64,000 nucleotides of DNA, from NCBI GenBank assembly GCA_019400425.1, contig JAFREE010000088.1, forward strand, positions 1 through 64,000. The letters are read 5' to 3'. Below are positions 11,901 to 22,288 of the stretch, one piece after another. The DNA is from Hymenochaete sp. R1 (Eukaryota; Basidiomycota; Agaricomycetes; Hymenochaetales; Hymenochaetaceae). The notes under the pieces were generated by a model. It was not told the origin of the DNA and did no database searches. It worked only from the letters and a program-made list of their open reading frames with translations. A program made the position numbers and the translations under genes. The first letter of the stretch is position 1. Every line of letters begins with the position of its first letter.

Positions 11901-12757
11901 GTACAGATCAGCATACCATGTAAGGAGACTTTGGCGGCTGTGGTTTAAAATTTCAGAAAACGTTGACTCATTTTACACGAAATGAAAAGTCCATACCTTG
12001 GTCGAAAAGGGAATCCAAAGTGAAAGGAATGCCATAAATTGCAGTACGTTCCGTTCGCTAATAGAGCTTCGTCTTCCGGTTCGAGTCCTTCCTCTCGAAG
12101 ACATGCTTTCTCCATCACTGTCTGCTCCTCCCTTGCGTTTAAACTTCGCGGGAAACTCCTTTGGTAGAACGTAGCAAACACTGTAACCGCTTATGGTAAA
12201 ATACCCTGAGTACCTCTCTTCCGTAGTAGAAACGGAAGAACTAGAGCGGCTTGGAGTTGCATGGAGAGCAGATTCGAACAGAGCCAAGTACGATTTAGTT
12301 GAACGAGGAGGGAGATTTAGTGCCCGGGCCGTGTTACTTAGGCGCGGGTTAGTTGTCGTTGAAAAGGTGTACGGGGCATTCTCATTATCAATAGGGTGTA
12401 CTTGAAATTCCCGGATTTTTACGTTTTCCTCTGCAAGATTTAAGTGGTTAGGACCCGAGCCCGCAAATGATGAAATTGCTCACCTGCGAAAAGAGGGATG
12501 ATCTGGCCCGGGTTGACAGAGTCAACAGGTATGGTAAGCTGAAAGCGGTATAAGTCCTAATTCAGGCGTGATTGAAGAGTTTTTATGTTTACCCTTAAAT
12601 GAAGCATTATAGACGCCCCATCAGCAGTTTGTTTTGCCCTTCCTTCGATTGCGAGACGCGTTACAACATTGACCTTTGACTGAGAATTCGCTGTATACGA
12701 AGCGGCTGACGAAAGCGGAGGCGAAAATGCCCCGCTACGCGACATTGAGCGCGCCAT
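8932..12757 (-). CDS. Large fungal protein of unknown function with C-terminal membrane anchor
   Basis: Not recognised. Exons: 12757-12593, 12538-12484, 12430-11997, 11937-11917 (21 bases), 11867-9788 and 9704-8932, giving 1175 residues; all junctions are GT-AG and all phases close. The N-terminal 400 residues look folded and beta-rich (for example GYFTISGYSVCYVLPKEFP and PIPRCLSNHIKVRLP). A long Ser/Pro-rich middle follows, then further folded-looking segments. A single hydrophobic helix sits at about 980-998 (ATVLPYLFAIILL) with flanking basic residues. The last 170 residues carry Thr-rich and acidic low-complexity sequence and end in a Trp-rich stretch. I considered two separate genes split at 9705-9787, but a good GTGAGT donor and CACAG acceptor join them in frame. 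It lies next to another single-pass membrane protein gene on the same strand. Confidence 0.75.
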
Positions 12758-14197
12758 TTGAGTTCGTGTAAATGATGGGGTGAGAGAGAGAAACTAGCAC
12801 TAGTATTTGTGAGAGTTGAAAGCGGTGTGGTCACTGTTTGAGGAAGACAGTCGAAAAGTACCACGCGTCGCGTAGTCACGTGAAGCGCGTCTGTTTTGTT
12901 CTTTACTCATTTGAGCATGATCGACTGTCGATCATGGTAACCAGCTTTCCTCGTGCAAGTTTTTTTTCTGGTTTCTCTTTTCTACCAAAACCTTTCGGCG
13001 TCCAAATTACTGTCTAGCCAGTCTCTCTGGCTTCTTTGGTCGGAGAACTCCCGCGGCTCTGACGGTCCAGACAAACGTCGTAGACTGACAAACAGGACTC
13101 ATAAAACAGTTCTCGCTGATTGCTCCTCCCTCTGGTTGAGGAGTGATGAAGCAGGACCACCTGACGAGCGCCGACATAAGCATAGACAGACACTGCATCA
13201 CGGATAGATGATACCTCAACGACCGGTGCATCACAACTAGTTGGAGGGTGATGACGGGGATAACTGATACGGCGACAGGGACATGGAGGGTGAGTGATTG
13301 TTTCCGATTCCGTTGCGACCTGTACTTTCATTGTGGAGTGGGAAGCTTGTGAAGAAGACCCTGGTAAAAGGACACACCCCGCCCTCGAGATGAGGGTTCT
13401 CCGTGTTCTCCAAGTGGGAGGCGTCTGTCAGTGACGGATGGAGCGGTGTGAATGCTGAGGTAAAGGCGAGTCTGAGGCCTCCCTTATTCACTTGAAAGTT
13501 TTCTTTTCTCCGCTTTCTTTCCCGGGTTGTTTAAACTGATACACTGTTTGATTGAACAGTAATGAAGATGGAGACACGACCAAGGATCAAACAATGATTG
13601 TGTATGATTTGATTGTAGCAATAGTTAGTAGCTAGGCTAGGATGATTGAATGTAGGATTGGATTGGGAGAAAGAAAATACAGTGATATGGAAAGCGTGTG
13701 AATTGAGGGATGACTGGCCCAGCCAGCCCATCAGCGCCCTCCTTTCCTCAACCTGAATCCATCATCATCATCACCTCACACCATCTGTCTGAGCTTCTCG
13801 AGAGCGACCTCTCGCTCTGCGGCAGACTCGACGTTCTTTTAACCCCATCTGCTCAATCGAAGCGCTGCCACTCGTTTGTAATTGGCCCGGCTAAGGAGAG
13901 GGGGGAATTGAAAAAAAAAATAGTAAAAAAAGTCCGGGAGAATCAAGAATCAGGTGCCTCAACCGGTGCTGCTGCGGAACGTTAGTTGGCTCTGCTCTCT
14001 GAGAGAGAAAGATCCCTGTTTCGCCTTCGTTTTTCGTTGCCTAGCGCCTTCCCACTCACCCGCCCGTAGCGTCTTCCCTCGCTTCTTTTATCTTATTACT
14101 CCTCGTCAAATCCCACTCCATGCAAGTTCGCGTCTCTCATCCACGCAAATTCTTCTCTTCCTCCCCTCCTTCTCCATCCACCACCACCACCACCAAC
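12758..14197. other. Long divergent promoter region
   Basis: 1440 bases between the start codons of the unknown minus gene and the nucleotide-sugar transporter. It holds an A-run near 13910-13932 and a strongly pyrimidine-rich stretch from about 14030 that leads to a (CCA)n run just before the transporter ATG. No gene of its own is supported. Confidence 0.6.
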
Positions 14198-15928
14198 ATG
14201 TCTCGTTCCTCCTCGAGACTCTCCCTCGCTGCACTCGCCCCTCGTACAGCTAGCAAGGAGTCCCTGCTCGTATCCAGTACTGCGCATCCAGCGGCGGCGG
14301 CTATCGTTGGAGGCAAATTATCCAGTGCCACGCCCACGGAACCCACTATATTCGGTCTCAAGCTCAAATATATATCGTGCGTCCGCTCTTTCCTTTAATG
14401 TGTGTTGGAAAGCTATCTCTGACACAGATTTTCGTTGTGTCTCTGTAGGCTGCTGACGCTAGCCATTCAAAATGCCGCCCTTTCCATAATCATGCACTAC
14501 TCGCGAGTGTCCACGTCCGTCTCAAAATCGTACTCGCCAGCGACCGCTGTTCTTCTCAATGAACTCCTAAAGGGATCTATCTCTCTTGTCATCGCATTCA
14601 CGCGTACCTCCGGTTCAACCACCCCTTCTCTTTCGACGAGGAGGTCCGCCTTGGGCTCCTCTGACCCGTCTTCTTTTCGGACCCGCCTCGTCCGCCTCAC
14701 CAGCGAGATTTTCGCCCCCGACTGTATCAAACTCTCAATCCCCGCCATCCTGTATGTAATTCAAAACTCGTTACAGTTCGTCGCAATCAGCAATCTTCCG
14801 GTCGCCAGCTTCCAAGTGGCGTACCAGATGAAGATTATGACCACTGCTGCTTTTTCGGTCGCTCTTCTGGGCAAGAGACTGTCCAAAAGCAAGTGGTGCG
14901 CCCTCTTTTTGCTTGCCGTGGGGGTCGGCATTGTTCAGATTCAAACGACGACGGCAAACTCGGGCGGCCCCGTGTTGAAAGAAGAACCCGTTGGAAGTGC
15001 CGCTGATGCGGCACCAGTACACATGCACGTCATGTCCCCATTGAAAGGTTTCGCAGCCGTTATCGCGGCGTGTTTTACGTCCGGCCTCGCTGGTGTTTAC
15101 TTCGAAATGGTGCTCAAGAATTCTAAAGCTGACCTTTGGGTTCGAAACGTCCAGCTTTCATTGTTTTCGCTCCTTCCCGCCCTTCTTCCCGTCCTCTTCA
15201 ACGGTGCAAAGTCCATTGATAGATTTGAAGCGCCGACTGGCTTCCTCGGAGGGATGTTTGCCAACTTTGGTTTTTGGGCCTGGGCGACAGTTTTAATTCA
15301 GGTTTTCGGAGGCCTCGTTACAGCGATCGTCATCAAGTATTCTGACAACATCCTCAAAGGTTTTGCTACAAGTTTGTCGATCGTCCTCTCGTTCCTGGCT
15401 TCTGTTATCCTGTTCGACTTCCAGATAACCAGCTCGTTCATGTTGGGCGCCTCCACTGTCCTGGCGGCCACATGGATGTATAACCAACCTGCGCCATCAG
15501 CGATTCCCCCAATGGTCTCGGCCCCGGGAGGAATCGGCCTCAGTAATTTACGTGAGAAAGCCTTTGAGGAGGACGATGACGACATGACACCTCGCGCAGC
15601 TACTTCTTCCGTAGTTAACGAGAAGTTGTCCCTTCGCCACGCAGCGCCCTCGTCGCCCTCTCTGTCGTCAATGTTTGGGCTTGGTACGCCAGCGGAGGCG
15701 GATCGGCTCAACCGTGAGCGCGAGGCAGAAGGTGCTTTCCTCGGACAGATGTCGCGAACGAGCTCCGGGTTGGGTGGAAGGTTCACGAACGATTCTGGTA
15801 TGGGTTCACCATACATGTCGAGGTCAGCCTCGCCGCTATCGATGATACCGCGGGATGGATCAATGTCTTCGATGGACCAGCAGCTCAGCGCTGAGACCCT
15901 ACACGTTCCTTCTTCTCGTCGATCATAG
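14198..15928 (+). CDS. UDP-galactose/nucleotide-sugar transporter (SLC35A-type)
   Basis: Golgi antiporter of the SLC35A group (yeast Gms1, animal UDP-galactose and CMP-sialic acid carriers). Exons 14198-14376 and 14449-15928, giving 552 residues. The core (about 55-403) shows the family landmarks: LKYISLLTLAIQNAAL, LLNELLKG, YVIQNSLQFVAISNL, VAYQMKIMTTA, a lysine-containing turn near KWCALFLL, and the final LFDFQITSSFMLGAS and ATWMYN helices. About ten membrane helices can be drawn. An unusually long tail of about 150 Ser-rich, charged residues follows. An in-frame ATG at 14120 could add 26 residues; I chose 14198 because it follows the pyrimidine-rich leader directly. Substrate specificity cannot be read; UDP-galactose is the commonest in fungi. 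Confidence 0.88.
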
Positions 15929-16934
15929 TCTGTTGCGACTGTATAGTTACCAGACGTGTACAGAAGCTACGACATCTAATGACTTTTACCCGTATCATTC
16001 TCCTTCCTCCTATCGATTTCGACATATTCAACGCACTTTCTCTTCCCCTGACTCATCCGTTATTCGAACCGCTTCTTTCGTGTCCCCAGACTTTTCGCCC
16101 CTCACCTTTCTCCAAACTCATCTTGCTATTGCCCCCTTTCTTGCGTCATTCTTCCCCTTTCCAATAAGACTTTTCATGACTTGATACCACCCAAATTCTA
16201 CCTTCTTCCTAACCTGACTTGACGGAAATACTGTACTTCCTGCGTTCATCCAACGCTCCTCCTTACTTTCCCTTGAAAACTTTGTTTTAGATCCAAGTCT
16301 CTTTCGTGTTCCCCAAACTCCCATTCTTTGTGTTCTCCCTCATTAAATCTCGCCTAGTCTGTCTCAAAGCCAGCTTCCCGTACACTTTTTCTCGATTTTT
16401 TTTCTTGTGTAAGTATTATTCTCGCCCCTCTGTCTTGCTGTCTAAGACTGGTTTGAATTACTTTCTTGCTTGAATCTTTTTTCTTGCTTCTTAGGAGTAG
16501 ACGCCTGATTTGGACGTCTGACTACATTTTTTTAATGAAAAAAATGGGACCTATAGAAGTTGCAGCACCGTTACCGTACTTTTCAGATTCGCCATTATTA
16601 GTCAGTGGAGTTCGAGATAAGCGCCATTAGTACTGTTGGGCACGAGAAAGCGGTGCTTCTGTCGGCTAACGAACTAGACGCCGAGAGCGAGCATTGTCTG
16701 GAAGTCTTCCTCCCTCCCACACGCAAGAATGTTCGATTACATGATCGAGTGATCAAGCTTTCACGCCTGTTCAACGTGTTATCGGAACTTGAAAATGAGT
16801 ATCATACCCTTCACTAACGCCGTTGAAGCGCTCGCTCTGGCAGTAACCTCTTTGCTTGCAACTTTCATCATCTCTCTCGAATTGCCTTCTCTGTGTTGTA
16901 CTCTGCGCTCCCATCCGCCTCTGAAACGTATGCA
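15929..16934. other. Intergenic, strongly pyrimidine-rich on the + strand
   Basis: 1006 bases holding the transporter 3' region and the MYND gene promoter. From 15980 to about 16500 the + strand is dominated by C and T. A T7/A7 inverted pair lies at about 16527-16546. Short open frames here look like composition artefacts. Confidence 0.6.
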
Positions 16935-19214
16935 ATGGCTGACAAACTCCAACGCGATGCCATGCTAAGGCTCGTGAAGGATCCAACCGGAAGAGAAGTA
17001 AGTTGCTTTCCTCGGGTATCACCCCTGACTCAATTGATTCAAATGTTTGCACCGGTGCTGCGCACTCCTGTCAGACTCTCAAATGTGCAATGAACGGGTC
17101 GTTCCTAGATCTCGTCGCCCTTGCAGGCGCAGTGCAAGACATCAAGAAAGAGAATTGGCCCGAAGCATTCAGTTACGCATGCGACAGGATCACGAACGCG
17201 ACTGCGTACCCAAGCAACCTGCTTTCCATCCAAGTGTTCTACTACTCGTGCATCCTCCTTATACGACTTGGGGGAAGGTCAAAGGAGGAGCTCAAGGCGC
17301 GCGAGCGTCAAATGAAACTGCTCGAAGCGTGTTTACAGGGGCTGTCGCAGCTCGAAGCTATCTACGACATCTACGTCGCGGACTGCAGGATCGACCGTAA
17401 GAAGTATTCCGTCGGGTCGATCACGGTCGTCACCTGCACCGCGACCTTTTTCGAGCTGGTGGTCAAGTTCGTCAACTCGCCGACGTTGGTGCTCAGCCGC
17501 CCCACCGCGATTTCCTTGGCGGTTTCGATCTGGGCGCGACATCACGTTGATGGGTTATTTGATAACATCACCAATGCGGCGGACATGCTGGGATACATCA
17601 CGAATAACGGCGCTGGGATTGTGCAGTTGTTGAGCAAGCCTCTGGCGGGGGCCTTCAAGGACGAAATGAAGATGTCCATGTCGTTCCATGCGCATCTTCA
17701 GAAGCGCATGGATTTACTGGCACCTACGACGGATGTCTATGACTCGAATCGGGAACGGGCAGAGAGAAGTATCAAGACGCTTGTCGATATTCTCAGTAGC
17801 TTTACTATGACGCACGGGGACGCGAAAGAAATTCGAAAAGCGTTGCTCGAAAATGGAAGTATGCGCTGGACAGCGGAAGCTTTGGGGTTGCTCGTGAAGA
17901 AATGTAACAGGGACGCAGACAAGAACGTTCTAGAGACCAAATCATTCTCAGAGGCCGTTGAAGCGTGTCTCACATACATTGATTTAGTCTTTGCAGCAGG
18001 CGACGGAGCGACGTGGGCGGTATCGCCTGTAAGAAATGGGTTGATATCTACCCTGCTCCTTCTGGGTCAATTTGTTGACAAGCTCACGCAAGAGGCTCAG
18101 CACGCGTATCACGTTCTTCTCTGTGGTTCACTCGTCGTCGTTTCTCGCAAACGGGAGGTGATGGATGCAGTTTTCGGTGCTTTGCCAAATGCAATTCTTC
18201 GTGGTCGGAAAAAATCTTTGGGCCACTGTTGGAAATCATTCGAAGAGAAAGTCACGTCTTACATGATTTTGAGAGGATTACGGCTGACTGGATACGACGT
18301 GACTGGCTTGTGTTGCACAAATGTGAGTCGCTTAAACTATTCTTACTACTTTCACTAATTTGAGCTTGTTTCGTTGTTAGCCGTCATGTAAATCAAAACA
18401 AACTCTAGATACGCCAGATCTGTTGAAGTGCGCTCGGTGTGAAATGATGACGTATTGTTCTGGTCAATGTCAAGAAGTTGCTTGGGAGATGCACCAAAAT
18501 GTGTGCAAGCATATCGTTCAGGAAGGACGTGAGTGGCGAAGAGACTGACGGTTATTTATGTATTAATAACGTTTTATAGCAACCACACAGAGCACACATC
18601 GGGACAAGATATTTGTCCTAGTAACAGCAATCATCGAGCTCCAGAGAAAAGCGCAGGAATTGCACAGCGAGGCAAATAAAAGCAGGCTGGATCTCCAACG
18701 CTCATCCATAGTCATTGACATGGCAAATGCAGAAATGCCTACAAAGATTGTCTCTCTTGACGACGAAAGTCATTGGTGCGAGAAACCCGCTCTTGGGAAA
18801 CACATGCGAGATTGCATTCTTGCCCGTATCGATCGCGGATACAAAGATTGCATGTTGCTTGAAATCCTCCATTCCGACAACACACTCCGTCAGGACAAAG
18901 CTGTCTTCTTCGCATATGTAAAGTCCCCCTTCCGGCTCAGGGAGAACGAGAAGCAGACAGCCATACACTATGTGGCTCCGATGACGCTGAGCATTGTCGA
19001 GATTGTCCATGTGAAGTCTCGGCGGTCGGGTGCTTTGAAGCAATTTTGGAAACTTGAGAACATGCCCAAATTTGTTCAGGAGAAGATAGATGAGGGGATA
19101 GATCCGGAATTCAAACGTGCAAGTCGATGGCATTACTCGAATAACGATGTTACTGGGACCTTCAACGTGAAGCGGCGTAATTGGAGACGCGAGGCTGACA
19201 ATAGTTCGCTGTGA
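16935..19214 (+). CDS. MYND-type zinc finger protein
   Basis: Exons: 16935-16997, 17075-18322, 18381-18528 and 18580-19214, giving 697 residues. The MYND finger (about residues 434-482) has the expected cysteines and histidine: CCTNPSC, KCARC, YCSGQCQ, and a closing MHQNVC. It is split by the intron at 18323-18380. MYND fingers bind short proline-containing peptides. The 400 residues before it are mostly helical, without a recognised domain; the 210 after it are also unassigned. This N-helical, central-MYND layout is common in expanded gene families of Agaricomycetes. There is no SET domain. Function is unknown beyond probable protein binding. Confidence 0.85.
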
Positions 19215-19547
19215 CTAACGCAAGTGCTCTCACATGCAGAATCACCACGTAGATCTGGCATTTCGCGTTGGGATCGGGATGCAGAAAGTGTAACTCCAGA
19301 AAAACAAGGGAACGGGAAGAAGTAATCGCCTTCGATATTATATTTGTGGGTCCATGTTTGTGCTTGTGTATCCTATAATGTGGCCCGATTCGAAATCCAG
19401 GCCGCGCTACTCGGACTTCGCCTTTCTTTCACTTTCTCAACTTCTCCCGCCTTCACTCACCTTCCAGCATTGCCGTGATCGTTTCAGTGATCCATGGACC
19501 ATTCATTTCGTACTCCTTGCTTTCACTCTTGATATTGAATAGTTACG
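19215..19547. other. Intergenic: MYND gene 3' region and GT25 promoter
   Basis: 333 bases between two + strand genes. It contains the pyrimidine-rich leader of the downstream gene (19415-19545). A GATTCGAAATCC string near 19388 resembles a tRNA B box, but no cloverleaf can be built around it. Confidence 0.6.
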
Positions 19548-20818
19548 ATGAGTTTCCCAGTGTGGTCAAAGCGATTCGGTTTCTTCATAATAATTTCCAT
19601 CGTTCTCCTTTCTCTCATTTTTGCCACCTTCGTCGTTCCGCGGGACAGTCTGCGAACCCACTTCTGCACATTCGAGCTTGCTGCCAACTTCCGATCTGAT
19701 ATCTGTGGAACTCAAACCTCAAGCAAGTCTCTGTCGCTCTTGAGCAAGACATCTCGTTACGACAAAACCCTCGGCGTGGCATCGTCCGTCCACGTTGTTT
19801 CTCTTACGGGACGAAGTGACCGGCGACATGCAATTCGAAAACTTCAAAGCGCGCTGGGCCTGGAACTGGAATTTTCGGATGCTCTCGATAAAGACAGTAC
19901 TCTAGTCGATCAGATTCTCCATTCCGTCCGGACGCTGCGTAAATGGAACGCAAGCTCAACTTTTGAATGGCCAGAAGTAAATTCACTGGAAGGTCTTTTA
20001 GATAGCGACACTCTTGACCCAGCTTCCATATTTCCTGCAATCGAAGGCAACGACTCTTATAACTTGGACGATCGCCCACTCGCGTGTGCGGTAGACGACA
20101 ATACGATACCTACATACATGAATGTGTCTGCTCTGCCCTTCCACCTTATGCTTTCAAGAGGGATGATCGCTTGCTGGTACTCGCACATGCAGCTCATGCT
20201 CACAATAGCCAAGCGGACAAAAGGCATCACGCAAGACGCAAGTGACTGGGATGGTCGGGAAGGAGTCGCCATCGTGTTTGAGGATGACGTTGACATGGAA
20301 TGGGACCTGAAAAAAAGGTTGGAGACAATGTGGCTAGACTTGCCTGGGGACTGGGACATTATATTTCTGGGTGAGAGTCCTATTTCTCTCTTCTTGAACT
20401 TTGGCTGAACAAAGTTCAAGGCCATTGTTGGTCGAACGAAGCGTTCTACCCCCCTCTCAAGCCAAACTCGTCGCTTTATCCATCGCATGAACCGAAATGC
20501 ACGCACGGTTATGCTGTATCTCCGAAAGGTGTGCGCGTTCTACTCGCACAATTGCTCTATCCGCCCTTTGCATTCTCCCGAGCCATTGACCAGGCGATCG
20601 CGCATCTCATCCGGGTGGGACGTTTGAGAGCGTTCAGCGTTGTTCCTAGTGTTGTTTCGCAGAGACGATGTCCGAATGTAGGATTGGGCTCTGATTGTCG
20701 AGAGGACTCGGATATATGGAGGGAGAGGGGAGGCAGATGGTGGAGGGATACTCTGCAGGATAGTGCGATAGCAAGGATCGAGAACTTGAAGGGCGACCGA
20801 GCCACGACCAGGGATTGA
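19548..20818 (+). CDS. Glycosyltransferase family 25 protein, type II membrane
   Basis: Exons 19548-20370 and 20421-20818, giving 406 residues. An N-terminal signal anchor (about 10-32, FGFFIIISIVLLSLIFATFV) places the catalytic part in the secretory lumen. GT25 hallmarks are visible: VHVVSLTGRSDRR near the start of the catalytic domain, a LSRGMIACWYSHMQLM block like the family donor-helix region, the acidic EDDVD motif for metal and sugar nucleotide, and a HGYAVSPKG block near the C-terminus. GT25 includes bacterial LPS beta-galactosyltransferases and animal collagen galactosyltransferases; many fungi have uncharacterised copies. The sugar and acceptor are unknown. The nearest sugar-nucleotide gene is the transporter about 4 kb away, which may be coincidence. 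Confidence 0.85.
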
Positions 20819-21076
20819 TTTTGTGTTTATTATATATTAGACAAAAAAAGGTTCAGTTTAAGTATATGACGTTGGCCTATTTGGTGTCTGTATTTCGATA
20901 AATCGTCGAATAAGTCGACTGGGGTGTATTAAAACATAGAAATATTTCCCTTCAGTACTAGTGAAGTTCGGAGTGAATAAATTCACATGCGTACCACGCG
21001 CATGAGACGCAACTGTAATCTTATTTGTCTTCCTCCCTTGCACTTCAAGTTCCCCCACTCTTGAGTAGCACCGACC

Positions 21077-22204
21077 ATGTCCCTCGACCTCGCCTGGGAC
21101 AAACTCGATGGCCCTCTAGCGCAGAGACTCGTCGACATTCTCAACAAACAGCTGGCCTCCATGCAGCGTCCCTCTTTCATTGGTCCTATCGAGGTCACCG
21201 GCCTTGACTTCGGTACCGTCTGTCCGGACATCGAACTCGTCGACATGCGGGATATCTATCGGGACTTTCTGGAGAGCAGCGATTCTAGTGACGGAAAGGG
21301 CGGGAGTGACGCTGGTCTAGCAGCGCAAGATGAGGACTATGAGTGGGTAACTCGCCGTGACGCGGACCTGAATCGCGCGGCCGCTTTTGACTCGCACTTA
21401 CCGCAACATCGACTGTTTGGTCTTCCACCTGGTCCAGGTGGGATGACGATGAGCGTGCCGAATCTTGCAGATATGAGGCCAGGGATTGGGCTGGGTGGGT
21501 TTCCGGGATTGCATGCTCGTGGTGGAAGTCTTACAGCGTCTATGTACGCTTCGCCGCTGCACACGCCTTACACTTCAGCATTGCGGAACTCGTTCATCAA
21601 CTCAAATTCCGCTTCACCCTCTCCTGCTGCTCCAGGGACACCCGACTCGCTTTCTTCAAACCAATCTTCTCTGGACTCGGATGCGCCTGTAGCGGCACCA
21701 CAACTACCGCCAATGAGTTCCCAACCAAACATCCAATTGCATTTTCGCGTTCTGCATCATTCGGACTTGCGCCTCTCGCTAACGACTTCATTGCTCATCA
21801 ACTACCCTTCTCCGATGTTTCTTTCCCTACCAATTAAGCTTACGGTAACCGGACTTGAGTTTACGGGAGAGGTTGTCGTTGCGTACGAGGGTGCCTCGCC
21901 GCGACGACGTGTGCACTTTTGTTTGTTGGATGATTTGGATCCGTATGGCCTTGCAACTTCGCAAGTGAGCTCGAGTTCCGGCGAAGATAGAGACGGCGAT
22001 CTTGGGGCGGCTGCTTCCAAACCGCTTCCCATCGGGCAACGTTTACTACCTTCCATATTCATCGAGAGCGAGATTGGACAGGCAGACAATCATGTACTAA
22101 GGAACGTCACAAGAGTGGAACGGTTTATCCAGGACGCCATCCGGAAGACGGTGGAGGACGAGCTGGTCTTTCCGAACTTTCACACACTGGTGCTTAATGA
22201 ATGA
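21077..22204 (+). CDS. MDM12: MDM12, ERMES complex subunit (SMP domain)
   Basis: Single-exon gene of 375 residues. Mdm12 is the cytosolic lipid-binding subunit that bridges ER Mmm1 and mitochondrial Mdm10/Mdm34 in the ER-mitochondria encounter structure. The N-terminus (SLDLAWDKLDGPLAQ) is the diagnostic Mdm12 start. The SMP domain is interrupted after about residue 85 by a low-complexity acidic and Ser/Pro insert (about 70-215) and resumes with QLHFRVLHHSDLRLSL and continues through LTGLEFTGEVVVAYEG-like strands to the conserved C-terminal FIQDAIRKTVEDELVFPNF. Length is within the range of basidiomycete Mdm12. It is convergent with ELP3; the stop codons are only 84 bases apart. Confidence 0.95.
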   Translation: MSLDLAWDKLDGPLAQRLVDILNKQLASMQRPSFIGPIEVTGLDFGTVCPDIELVDMRDIYRDFLESSDSSDGKGGSDAGLAAQDEDYEWVTRRDADLNRAAAFDSHLPQHRLFGLPPGPGGMTMSVPNLADMRPGIGLGGFPGLHARGGSLTASMYASPLHTPYTSALRNSFINSNSASPSPAAPGTPDSLSSNQSSLDSDAPVAAPQLPPMSSQPNIQLHFRVLHHSDLRLSLTTSLLINYPSPMFLSLPIKLTVTGLEFTGEVVVAYEGASPRRRVHFCLLDDLDPYGLATSQVSSSSGEDRDGDLGAAASKPLPIGQRLLPSIFIESEIGQADNHVLRNVTRVERFIQDAIRKTVEDELVFPNFHTLVLNE

Positions 22205-22288
22205 GTAGATACCACTACTAGAAAGAAATGGGCAATAACATGAATGGTACGTGAACATACAAAGGTGCTGTACAATACTTTTCTCGGA

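Noticed and set aside
19381..19410. tRNA B-box-like GATTCGAAATCC.
   Set aside because: No A box at the right distance and no acceptor stem can be paired.
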